From the NCBI RefSeq assembly GCF_002259745.1, contig NZ_MWWW01000014.1:62001-126000 (forward strand): a stretch of DNA of 64,000 nucleotides, read 5' to 3'. The notes below the pieces were generated by a model. That model was not told the origin of the DNA and searched no databases. It was given only the letters and a program-made list of their open reading frames with translations. A program made the translations under genes and the position numbers. Source of the stretch: Bifidobacterium myosotis (GTDB lineage Bacteria > Actinomycetota > Actinomycetes > Actinomycetales > Bifidobacteriaceae). Below, piece after piece: positions 17,779 to 28,528 of this stretch (its first letter is position 1; each line of letters begins with the position of its first letter).

Positions 17779-18672
17779 ATGGGAAGGAGTACGGGAATCG
17801 GTATGGGCGGTAATGACGGGATTGGCGCCGACGGCGCCGGCGACGTCATCGATGGCGGATCCGTTGGACGTACCGGTGACGGCGATTCCGGCGGGCGTGC
17901 CAGATACGCCGGCAGTGGCATCGCCGTCACGGGGATCGGAGACGGGAACGATGACGGCATGGACGCCGTCGCCGATACGGGGGAGGAGAAGGCGTCGGCG
18001 CCCATCCGCATCGGGCTCGTGGACAATGACCCGTACGCGGTGAAGGTCCTGCAGACGATGATCGAACGCATGGGCGCCGACTTCCGGGTGGTCTGGACCT
18101 GCGATCTGGGAGCCGTGGCGATCAGCCGCTGTCTGAACCCGGCGAAACGGCCGGACGTGCTCGTCACCGACATGTCGATGGGCGACGTGCCCGGCACCGA
18201 GGTCTGTCGGGCCATCCGCGTCAAAACCCCGGAGGTCGGCTTGGTCTGTGTCACCTCGTATTCACTCGCCTCATTCCGTGACGAGGCCGTACGCTGCGGG
18301 GCCCAGACGCTGGTGGCCAAGACCGACCTTCCCGGCATCGCGCGTGGCATCCGTTGCGCGGCGCGTGGCATGCCGATGGATGGGGATGCAGGCGGGAACG
18401 GAGTCGGGAATGGGGGAGCCGGATTCATGGACGCCGTCAGTGCCCATATGCTATTGGAGGACGCGGGCTACGCCGTCCGCGGGGCGTTGTCCGCCAAGGA
18501 ACGGGAGACCCTGCGCCTGTACGCAGAGGGGCTCACCACTAGGGAGATTGCCGTACGTCTCGGTGTGAGCGCCGCGACCGTGGCCACCTTCGAGCGCAGG
18601 GCGTGCGCCAAACTCGGCGCGCGAAGCCGTGCGCACGCCATTTCGATATGCGTCAGACGGCACGAGATTTAG
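17779..18672 (+). CDS. NarL/LuxR-family response regulator next to the serpin locus
   Basis: A response regulator of up to 297 residues. The receiver starts at about residue 75 (IRIGLVDNDPYAVKVL), with phospho-acceptor D in VLVTDMSMGDVPG and a conserved AKTDLP near its end. A LuxR-type helix-turn-helix follows (LSAKERETLRLYAEGLTTREIAVRLG). The first 70 residues are glycine/aspartate-rich and low in complexity, so the true start may be the ATG at 17959. I kept 17779 because GGAAGGGG precedes it. It is followed by a matching kinase gene and, by position, resembles the regulator of the protease-induced serpin locus of B. breve. The functional link here is inferred. Confidence 0.85.
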   Translation: MGRSTGIGMGGNDGIGADGAGDVIDGGSVGRTGDGDSGGRARYAGSGIAVTGIGDGNDDGMDAVADTGEEKASAPIRIGLVDNDPYAVKVLQTMIERMGADFRVVWTCDLGAVAISRCLNPAKRPDVLVTDMSMGDVPGTEVCRAIRVKTPEVGLVCVTSYSLASFRDEAVRCGAQTLVAKTDLPGIARGIRCAARGMPMDGDAGGNGVGNGGAGFMDAVSAHMLLEDAGYAVRGALSAKERETLRLYAEGLTTREIAVRLGVSAATVATFERRACAKLGARSRAHAISICVRRHEI

Positions 18673-18808
18673 TGGTCCCAGAAAGCCACGCGCGAAGCGC
18701 ATCCGTAATTGCAGGACGAGCCGGCCCGCGAGCGGGACTGAGGTTAGTCAATTCGTCAACGGACTTCCGACGCAGGACATTACCCGATCTCTGAAGGAGG
18801 AGCGGACG

Positions 18809-20308
18809 ATGATTCGTGGATTATGGCGTCGCATCGCCGAAGCCGACGCGCGCGTGGGCAACGCGTGGCTACTGACCGCCACGCTGCTCGTCGCCTTGGT
18901 CTGCGTGATCGAAACGATGCGCTCGATTATGGTCGACGGTCTGCCGGCGGCAGCGGGAGCACCGGCGTTCCTGCTTGTCGCGGCGACGGTGCTGATGTCC
19001 TTCCGTCCGGTCGAGGGCTGCCTGCTGACGACTGCACTGATTGTGGTGATGACGTTCGGGGCGTCGTGGGTGCCGTCCGGCGCGCTGCTTGCGGTGATGC
19101 TGGCGATTGGCATTGCGGGATACGTCTTCGGATGGTTCGGTGCTCTCATATTGGCCGTGACCGTGATGGGCTGGGTGATTGGGCCGGTCGGGGATGTGGC
19201 TGCTTCCGGGCATACGGGTGCCAACGCACAGACTGCCGGTACGGTTCAGGCAGGAGCCGGTCGGCAGGTGATTCTCGGCGTCGTCACCATCGACGGGCCC
19301 ATGCCGGTGATCGTGCTCGCCGTCGGCTGCCTGCTTGCCGGCGTGGCGGCGCGCTGGAACCATGAGCGCGGCATGGCCCAAGCCGAATTGGATCATCGCC
19401 GGCGTCGCGAGCGTGCGGCCCGGGACATCCATGACTACGTATCCAATGATCTGGCGTATCTGATTCTGCGGCTCGACAAGGATATCGCGGATGATTATGC
19501 CCCGTCCGTCGAGGAGCTGCGGGAATTGCGCAAGGTGGCCGTCGGCGCGTTGAATCGGACCCATCAGGTCATCGACGTGATGGAGGGGCGTGGGGATTCC
19601 GGCGACGTTGTCGGTGATGGTGGTGAATTTGACGGTGACATTGACGGCGAAGCTGGCGGCGGCGACATCACTACCGATACGTCCGGCCCACGGAACCGGG
19701 GAATCGGTGCCGGCAATATCACTTCCGGAGACCGGCTGGACCGGGGAAGAGCACGGAGAAAGGATGGCGTTCCATCAGGCGTTTCCGGTCCGACGCTCGA
19801 CCTGTCCGGAGGAATGTCGGGACGGTCGGAGCAAGCGAAGCAGACAGAGCAGACGGCCGTGCGGCGGGTGCGCCGCATCGCGCGGAACGGCGATCGCAGG
19901 CTCGCGGAATTGGGATTCGATGGACGGACCATCATCTCCACGGTCGATGTCGGACCAGTGGTCAGTATCGATGAGACCGATGCCGACAGCGGCGCCTCTG
20001 ACGATTACGGCGATTACACCGATTACGGCGGCCTGCTTTCGGGATTATTGGAGGAACTGTATGGCAACATCGCCAAACACGCCGATCCGGCGGGCGGATA
20101 CGTGGTGACGATTCGATTCGGCTCGGACGCCGTCCATATCGTATGCACTGACAGGCCGCGCGTGCAGGAACCGGGGGCGCGTGCCGATATCGCCGCGGGC
20201 GGTACCGGGCTGGCCCGGTACGGAACGTTGCTGGAAGAACGAAAAGGCGTCCTGCGCATTACTACGCAGGACGCCGAATGGACGCTATCCGTGGTGGTGC
20301 CGTATTAG
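18809..20308 (+). CDS. NarL-type sensor histidine kinase next to the serpin locus
   Basis: A 499-residue membrane kinase. Five or six hydrophobic segments occupy residues 15-190. The dimerisation helix carries ARDIHDYVSNDLAYLILRL with the phospho-acceptor histidine. An acidic, glycine-rich insert of about 140 residues (from GDSGDVVGDGGE) splits this from the ATPase part, whose N box reads EELYGNIAKHADP. The usual D-x-G-x-G box is altered (CTDRPRVQEPG), and GGTGLARYGTLLEE forms the last glycine box. GAAGGAGGAG precedes ATG 18809. It pairs with the regulator at 17779. The gene ends three bases from the convergent MFS gene. Confidence 0.85.
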   Translation: MIRGLWRRIAEADARVGNAWLLTATLLVALVCVIETMRSIMVDGLPAAAGAPAFLLVAATVLMSFRPVEGCLLTTALIVVMTFGASWVPSGALLAVMLAIGIAGYVFGWFGALILAVTVMGWVIGPVGDVAASGHTGANAQTAGTVQAGAGRQVILGVVTIDGPMPVIVLAVGCLLAGVAARWNHERGMAQAELDHRRRRERAARDIHDYVSNDLAYLILRLDKDIADDYAPSVEELRELRKVAVGALNRTHQVIDVMEGRGDSGDVVGDGGEFDGDIDGEAGGGDITTDTSGPRNRGIGAGNITSGDRLDRGRARRKDGVPSGVSGPTLDLSGGMSGRSEQAKQTEQTAVRRVRRIARNGDRRLAELGFDGRTIISTVDVGPVVSIDETDADSGASDDYGDYTDYGGLLSGLLEELYGNIAKHADPAGGYVVTIRFGSDAVHIVCTDRPRVQEPGARADIAAGGTGLARYGTLLEERKGVLRITTQDAEWTLSVVVPY

Positions 20309-20311
20309 TTC

Positions 20312-21688
20312 TCAGCCCACCGACTTTTGTGCGGTTTCGGCGCCGAAGAAGCCGACGATGAGCATCGAGGCGATGGCGATCACGCTGATGGAGACGAAGA
20401 TGGACGTGGCGCCGAGGGCGGTGAGCATCCAGCCCACGACCATCGGCATCAGCACGTTGAGCAGCTTGGCGATGGCGTTGGCCACGCCCACGCAACGGAA
20501 GCGCACCTTGGTGGCGAACAGCTCAGGGGCATATACGGCCACGACCGAAGCCATAAGCACGTACAGGCACATCATGAGCAGGAAGCCCACGATAATCGCG
20601 CCCGTGGTGGAGGACTGGAAGGCGTACAGCATGCCGAACACGCCGGTGAACAGGAAGGCCGGCACGATCGTGCGCTTGCGGCCGATGCGGTCGATGAGCA
20701 GCGAGCCGATGAGGCAGCCCACCGGGGCGCCGAGCATCATCAGGGTGGACGTGGTCAGCGAGGAGGAGAGGTTGATGCCGCGCTTGACCAAAATCGTCGG
20801 CACCCACGAGGTGAAGGCGTAGGAGCACACGTTGGTGGCGCTCACGGCCACGATGGCTACGAGCAGGCAGATGCCCAGCGAACGGCCACCGGCGTTGCGA
20901 GTGGAGTCAACGCCAGCCTTGGCGGCAGCAGTCTGAGGCTCCGAACCGTTGGCCTCAAGCTGCTTGACGATGGCGTCGGCTTCGTCATAGCGGCCATGCA
21001 CCGCAAGCCAGCGCGGGGATTCGGGGATGTCGCGGCGCAGCCACCAGATTACGGCGGCCACCACGCCGATGCCGACGAACAGCGGACGCCAGCTCCAGCG
21101 GGGGATGATGAAGGCGCACAGCAGCATGGCGATCGGCACGCCACAGTTGGCCACGAGCGAGACGATCGCGCACCAGTGGCCGCGGCGGTTCATCGGCGCG
21201 AACTCGTTGACCATGGCGAAGCCGGTCACGATCTCGGCGCCGAGGCCGAGGCCCGCGCCGAGGCGGCACAGCGAAAGGATGGCCATGTTCGGGGCGAATG
21301 CGCCCAGGAACGTGAAGCCGCCGAAGAGCAGTAGGTTGATCTGGTATGCCACGCGACGGCCCTTCAGGTCGCCGACGAAACCGGCGAGCAGCGAGCCGAC
21401 CAGCAGGCCAAGGAAGCCCGCGGACATGAACGTGGAGTTCTGGGCCACGGTGGACCAGTGGGTGGACAGCGCGCTGGAAGCCACGGCGCTGCCGATATAG
21501 ACGTCGATGCTGTCCATCAGCATGCCGGCCGCGACAAGCGCGACGATGCGATGGAACATCGGGGTTTCGTGTGCGCGATCCACGCGCGAGATAATATCCT
21601 CTACTTTGGCCTGATCCACGGCGCCGCGCCCCTGCGCGGTATCCATTGCCGTGGCATTGCCGGAAATCTGCTGTTCGGCAGCAGTCAT
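20312..21688 (-). CDS. MFS transporter, metabolite:H+ symporter type
   Basis: A 458-residue transporter with 12 expected membrane segments. Family motifs are visible: DLKGRRVAYQ between segments 2 and 3 (the G-x-x-x-D-x-x-G-R-R loop), IPESPRWLAVHGRYDEA after segment 6, and DRIGRKRT in the second half. It is most like the NiaP/aromatic-acid and sugar-porter branch. The substrate is open. A thiamine-binding protein and thiD follow on the same strand further upstream, so a vitamin or precursor is possible but not shown. The start at 21688 has AGAGG before it. Confidence 0.85.
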   Translation of the reverse strand: MTAAEQQISGNATAMDTAQGRGAVDQAKVEDIISRVDRAHETPMFHRIVALVAAGMLMDSIDVYIGSAVASSALSTHWSTVAQNSTFMSAGFLGLLVGSLLAGFVGDLKGRRVAYQINLLLFGGFTFLGAFAPNMAILSLCRLGAGLGLGAEIVTGFAMVNEFAPMNRRGHWCAIVSLVANCGVPIAMLLCAFIIPRWSWRPLFVGIGVVAAVIWWLRRDIPESPRWLAVHGRYDEADAIVKQLEANGSEPQTAAAKAGVDSTRNAGGRSLGICLLVAIVAVSATNVCSYAFTSWVPTILVKRGINLSSSLTTSTLMMLGAPVGCLIGSLLIDRIGRKRTIVPAFLFTGVFGMLYAFQSSTTGAIIVGFLLMMCLYVLMASVVAVYAPELFATKVRFRCVGVANAIAKLLNVLMPMVVGWMLTALGATSIFVSISVIAIASMLIVGFFGAETAQKSVG

Positions 21689-21976
21689 AATGAGCGCCTC
21701 TTCTACATCCTGCCCGTTGGCGACCGCTCAATGTTCCGTTGCCGACGGGCGAACTCTTGACCCGTGCCGTGCCTGTTCGTCCTCCCATTGTGTGGGATGG
21801 GCGACGGCCGGTGACGGCGTCTTGAATCCACCGATTATGGGCAATCGTTGTGAGATTGCCCACTTGCGATAGGCAGTACTATAGGTGCGTATCGCCGAAG
21901 CACCTACTCGAGGTCACAATGTGAACGCGCGCAGGGTCGGATGATGACCGAACGACGAGCCGATGGCCGCCGGCCA
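21689..21976 (-). promoter_or_regulatory. MFS gene promoter region with two inverted repeats
   Basis: TGGGCAATC (21838-21846) pairs with GATTGCCCA (21854-21862), a perfect nine-base arm with a seven-base loop. TAGGTGC (21882-21888) is repeated inverted at 21900-21906, and between them on the minus strand lies TATAGT, a plausible -10 element. This looks like an operator pair for the MFS gene 150-220 bases downstream. No gene is visible in the gap. Confidence 0.55.
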
Positions 21977-22348
21977 CTAGGAACGCTTGGCGAGAATCTC
22001 GTCCACAAGCTTCGGTTTTTCGGTGAGCTGTCCGGAGAAGCCGGGGCGAATGTCCATGTGCAGCACGAGCGAGGTGCGGTAGCCCTGTTCGGCGAGCTTC
22101 TTGGCGGCCTCGCCGGCCACTTTGAGCACGTCGTCCAGATCGCCTTCGACGTTGGTGAACAGGGCGTTGGTCTCCTGCGGCAGTCCGGATTCTCGGATCA
22201 CCTCGATGGCCTGCGCCACGTACGGCGAGACCTCGGAGCCGACGCCGGCGGCCGAGACCTGGATTGCGGCCACGGTGTTGAGATACGGCTTGCCGGTGGC
22301 CGGGTCGATGGGCACTTCCTGCTTCACGGCGTTGCGGTCAAGAACCAT
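21977..22348 (-). CDS. Thiamine-binding protein, MTH1187/YqgV family (DUF77)
   Basis: A 123-residue cytoplasmic protein of the MTH1187/thiamine-BP family. The conserved features are the AAIQVSAAGVGSEVSPYVAQ strand and helix, IRESGLPQETNALFTNVEG, and SLVLHMDIRPG. Family members form small ferredoxin-like dimers or tetramers that bind thiamine or related compounds. It lies downstream of thiD on the same strand, 150 bases away. A good AAAGGA precedes ATG 22348. A longer frame to 22477 reads back through a terminator-like hairpin and is unlikely. Confidence 0.85.
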   Translation of the reverse strand: MVLDRNAVKQEVPIDPATGKPYLNTVAAIQVSAAGVGSEVSPYVAQAIEVIRESGLPQETNALFTNVEGDLDDVLKVAGEAAKKLAEQGYRTSLVLHMDIRPGFSGQLTEKPKLVDEILAKRS

Positions 22349-22449
22349 TGTCGGTATTCCTTTCGGTTGTGGGTTCGGCCGGGTCCAGTCGGGTCCGGTC
22401 GCGGGCTCATTGGCGGACGTGATTGCGGCTGTATTGACGTTCAAACGAA

Positions 22450-22477
22450 TTGGCTCCCCGGAACGCAGGGGAGCCAA
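22450..22477 (-). terminator. Hairpin terminator after thiD
   Basis: TTGGCTCCCC (22450-22459) is the perfect complement of GGGGAGCCAA (22468-22477), with an eight-base loop. It begins 21 bases after the thiD stop. The T tract that follows on the minus strand is weak (ATTCGTTTG), so read-through to the thiamine-binding gene is possible. Confidence 0.7.
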
Positions 22478-22497
22478 CGCGGTTTCCTCTCAGTACC

Positions 22498-23295
22498 TCA
22501 GCGGTACTTCCAGAAGTGGTCCATCGGGCCGGAGCCGTGGCCCAGGTCCAGCTGCGCCTTGAGCGCGCCGGTCAGGTACTTCTTGGCATGCTTGATGGCC
22601 TTTGGCAACGGGTCGCCCAGCGCCAGATAGGAGGCGATGGCCGAGCTCAGCGTGCAGCCGGTGCCATGGGTGTTCGGGTTGTCGACGCGCGTCTCATCGA
22701 ACCAGGTGGCGGTGCCGTCGGTCTCCACGAGCACGTCGTTGGCATCCTCGGTGCCATGCCCGCCCTTGACGAGCGCGGCGCAGCCGAACCTGTCCGCGAT
22801 ACGGCGAGCGGCGGCCTCCATGTCCTCCTGATCGTGGATGAGCGTGTCGGTGAGCGCTTCGGCCTCGGGGATGTTCGGGGTCACGACGGTGGCCATCGGG
22901 AACAGCTTGCCGGTCAGGGCGGCGATGGCGTCGTCGCTGATGAGCTTCGCGCCGGAGGTGGCGACCATCACCGGGTCAAGCACGATGTTGGTCGCGTGGT
23001 GCGCGGTCAGACGGTCGGCAATCACGTCGATGATGTCGGTGGCGGAGACCATACCAATCTTCACGGCCACCGGGGGGATATCCTCGAAGACCATGTCAAT
23101 CTGGTCGGCCAGAATCTCGGGCTTGGTGTCCTGAATGGAACGCACACCGGTGGTGTTCTGCGCGGTGAGCGCGGTGATGGCGCTCATGCCGAACACGCCG
23201 CAGGCCAGCATGGTCTTGAGGTCGGCCTGCATGCCGGCGCCGCCGGACGAGTCCGATCCCGAAATCGCAAGTACTGCCGGCAAAGTGGTGCTCAT
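22498..23295 (-). CDS. thiD: Hydroxymethylpyrimidine/phosphomethylpyrimidine kinase
   Basis: A 265-residue enzyme of the ribokinase-like fold. It phosphorylates the pyrimidine part of thiamine twice. Family motifs are present: AISGSDSSGGAGMQADLKTM at residues 10-28, LTAQNTTGV, DPVMVATSGAKLI with the active-site D, VTPNIPEAEAL, and the anion-hole motif NTHGTGCTLSSAI with the catalytic C/G region. The length is normal for ThiD. AAGGAG precedes the ATG at 23295. It is the first gene of a minus-strand group that may include the thiamine-binding protein gene. No TPP riboswitch is visible in the short leader. Confidence 0.95.
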   Translation of the reverse strand: MSTTLPAVLAISGSDSSGGAGMQADLKTMLACGVFGMSAITALTAQNTTGVRSIQDTKPEILADQIDMVFEDIPPVAVKIGMVSATDIIDVIADRLTAHHATNIVLDPVMVATSGAKLISDDAIAALTGKLFPMATVVTPNIPEAEALTDTLIHDQEDMEAAARRIADRFGCAALVKGGHGTEDANDVLVETDGTATWFDETRVDNPNTHGTGCTLSSAIASYLALGDPLPKAIKHAKKYLTGALKAQLDLGHGSGPMDHFWKYR

Positions 23296-23397
23296 ATCGT
23301 CTCCTTGATAGGGTCTTCGGTTATCTCACGAGCGTAGTGAGGCGGCTGTACGTTCGCGCCGCCACCGTAAGGCCTCGCCCGCTCGGGTGGCGGGCCG

Positions 23398-24012
23398 TCA
23401 GAGGCCTTCAGGGAGGCGGCGGCCTCGCCAGTAAAACTCGTTGTCATGCTCGTTGATCGGGCGGGCCACACGGCAGGGGGAGCCGAAGGCGACCGAATCG
23501 GCGGGGATGTCGCGGGTCACCAGACTGCAGGCGCCGATGACCGAGTTGTCACCGATGGTGACGCCCGGCAGCACGGTCACGTTCGCGCCGATCCACACAT
23601 TGCGTCCGATATGGATGGGTTCGGAGAACTGGGCGACCCGTTCGCGCAAATCGGGCCTAACCGGGTGACCGGTGGTGACGAGCGTGACGTTCGGGCCGAT
23701 CATCGTATGGTCGCCGATGAAGATCTCGCCGTCGTCCACCAGCGTGAGGTTGAAGTTCGCGTAGGTGTGGCTGCCCCAATGGGTGCTCAGCCCCCAGTTG
23801 GCGCTGAAGGGCGGTTCGATCCACACGTCCTCGCCCATTTCGGCGAAGAACGACCGCAACAGTCGCTCGCGCTGCGGGTCGCTCGCCTTGAGGGCGTTGA
23901 TATCGTGTAGCATGTCCCGCTGCTCCTGCTGGGCGGTGGACATGAGCTTCTCGTCCCAGAAGTAAATTCCGGGCGAATGCATGATGTCGAGTGCCTCTTG
24001 CGATATGGCCAT
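23398..24012 (-). CDS. Maltose/galactoside O-acetyltransferase family protein (LacA/NodL type)
   Basis: A 204-residue left-handed beta-helix acetyltransferase. Residues 1-60 form the helical N-terminal Mac domain (YFWDEKLMSTAQQEQRDML). Hexapeptide repeats follow, with the catalytic histidine in TTGHPV and IHIGRNVWIGANVTVLPGVT near the end. Such enzymes move an acetyl group from acetyl-CoA to sugar hydroxyls. The natural acceptor is unknown. AAAGGAGAG precedes ATG 24012, so I preferred this start to the in-frame ATG at 24042. No partner gene is adjacent. Confidence 0.9.
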   Translation of the reverse strand: MAISQEALDIMHSPGIYFWDEKLMSTAQQEQRDMLHDINALKASDPQRERLLRSFFAEMGEDVWIEPPFSANWGLSTHWGSHTYANFNLTLVDDGEIFIGDHTMIGPNVTLVTTGHPVRPDLRERVAQFSEPIHIGRNVWIGANVTVLPGVTIGDNSVIGACSLVTRDIPADSVAFGSPCRVARPINEHDNEFYWRGRRLPEGL

Positions 24013-24708
24013 GTGCTCTCCTTTGCGCGTGGATCTCGTCATTCTTGTCGGTCTGCAATCGGTGTTCTTGCCGATTCGAGACGAAGTCCGTCCTGGTGTT
24101 GGTCTCTCAGGATAGTCCTTCAGCTGGATTGGGGCCGATAGGGATAGCCGCCGGCACGAGAGAAGCAGGACATGCTTTATTTGCCCACCCCTGGTGATTA
24201 TTGGTGGAATGGACGAGACGGTTCGTGTTGGGGAATGCTACCGCGCCTGGAGCAACTTAACCAGATTGGTCTATCGGGATATGTCTTGACGCCATGCATC
24301 TTTGCTTGCGGTACGATTCGTCGAATTGACCGTTTTCGGGCTGTTGTACCGCAATCGCGTGCCACAATAGCTGAAGCAATCGTTTTCATTCTGTATCGTA
24401 CCGCACTGCCGAATTCGAAAACCGCGGAAACAAGCCATTCTCGTCGAACCGTCTGAATCGCCCAATAACGCCGTCGCGGTACGAAACGCAAAAAACGCCT
24501 GATTTGTTATTTCGTACCGAGCGAGCTGTGTGCAATACGTGCATTACGCTCCTTGATGTCCTGCGTTGGAAGTTCGGTGGTCTTGTTTTCGTCTTCCCTT
24601 ATCAGAGGAGCTGGCCCGGTGGGTCTGAGGGGTGGTTGGTTCGTTACGACGCGGCATATGGTCATAGCTGTCTGTATTGTCCCCATGTGCCGTTCGATGA
24701 TGCTGTCC
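24013..24708. repeat. Gene-poor spacer with five TTTCGTACCG-like motifs
   Basis: About 700 bases without a supported gene. Copies of a CGGTACGA/TCGTACCG motif occur at about 24309, 24344, 24396, 24477 and 24511. The last two form a perfect ten-base inverted repeat, CGGTACGAAA (24477-24486) and TTTCGTACCG (24510-24519). The base composition drops towards A+T here. The motif may be an operator array or the remains of a small mobile repeat. Confidence 0.5.
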
Positions 24709-25067
24709 TCAGGTTTCGAGCGGTTTCCTGTCCGCGTCTTTGTAGCCGTGTATGAGTGTTTTCGGGGTTTTCGCCGAATACAGGTCGTCATGTGATCCGG
24801 TTCGGGTCAGGACAAGGACCAGCCTGTCGCCGTCGATGAAGTAGACCAATAGCCAGTCGGCGTCGATGTGCAGTTCGCGGAAGCCGGCCCATTGCCCGGT
24901 CAGGGCATGGTCCCGGTATCTCGTGCGCAGCAAATCGACGTCGCTGTCAATGATCGCCTGAATGGCTGGTTTCATACGCTTGAGGTCGACGTGCTTCTTT
25001 TTGAGGGCTTTGTGGCGTCCTGGTCGAAGGCCCTGATTGTCGTGATGGTCAGCGGTTCAGAGCGCAT
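24709..25067 (-). pseudogene. YafQ/RelE-type toxin gene with a frameshift
   Basis: The C-terminal 88 residues (24975-24709) read as a typical YafQ-family mRNA interferase: YRDHALTGQWAGFRELHID, DWLLVYFI and LTRTGSHDDLY. The missing N-terminal part is present upstream in another frame. It starts at ATG 25067, overlapping the antitoxin stop by 11 bases, and reads MRSEPLTITTIRAFDQDA. The second frame then continues HKALKKKHVDLKRM. Restoring one C near 25014 would join them into a protein of about 118 residues. So the toxin appears inactivated by a one-base deletion, or the base was lost in sequencing. The order antitoxin then toxin with overlap is usual for these modules. Confidence 0.8.
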
Positions 25068-25350
25068 CGAAGTAGTCGTCCATGTCGTCGACCGACTTGA
25101 AGGAGTGCGTGTACTCGCCGTTGGTCGCCTGGCGACGGGCCTCCGCGGCGCGCAGCTGCTTGACTTCTTCCTCCAGTTCGCGGAAATGACGGTAGTCGTG
25201 CTCGTTGATGATGAAATACACAGGTTCGTTGTTGCGTAGCACGGTGACGGGAGTGTTGTCGGCGACCTTCGCGAATTCTGCGCTGGCGGTTCCCCTGCCG
25301 AACCGGCTGATGGGGACGAGGGTGTCCACGGGGACGGTTAGTGGTGCCAT
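25057..25350 (-). CDS. Phd/YefM-family antitoxin
   Basis: A 97-residue protein. The N-terminal half matches the Phd/YefM DNA-binding fold (LVPISRFGRGTASAEFAKVA, then TPVTVLRNNEPVYFIINEHDY). The C-terminal half is charged and probably unstructured until it binds the toxin (FKSVDDMDDYFDAL). It would repress its own promoter and neutralise the YafQ-type toxin, whose gene overlaps its end. GGAGG precedes the ATG at 25350. The antitoxin looks intact although the toxin gene is broken. Confidence 0.85.
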   Translation of the reverse strand: MAPLTVPVDTLVPISRFGRGTASAEFAKVADNTPVTVLRNNEPVYFIINEHDYRHFRELEEEVKQLRAAEARRQATNGEYTHSFKSVDDMDDYFDAL

Positions 25351-25477
25351 GTCAAACCTCCATGCAAGATAACATGTATATTCACATGCTATCACGATAT
25401 GGGGTTATGCTATCGCCGGAAATCGCCCGGGCGCAGACATCCGTGCTGTTGGGACTTCATATGTATTTTCTGCGCGA

Positions 25478-25529
25478 AAAACGCAAGCCATATGTACCGG
25501 AATATTCCGGAACATATGGCTTGCGTTTT
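25478..25529. terminator. Long nested palindrome between thiEC and the antitoxin gene
   Basis: AAAACGCAAGCCATATGT (25478-25495) is perfectly complementary to 25512-25529. The interior 25497-25510 is itself the palindrome CCGGAATATTCCGG. On the minus strand the stem ends in GTTTTTCGCG, which fits a terminator for the thiE-thiC gene that stops at 25565. Confidence 0.75.
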
Positions 25530-25564
25530 CTTAGAGGTCAGGGAATGACGGAATTAGGCCGTTT

Positions 25565-28528
<2,964 letters not shown>

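Noticed and set aside
24198-24491. Small open frames in the spacer before the toxin-antitoxin genes
   Set aside because: They have no ribosome-binding site and no recognisable motif, and they overlap the TTTCGTACCG repeats.
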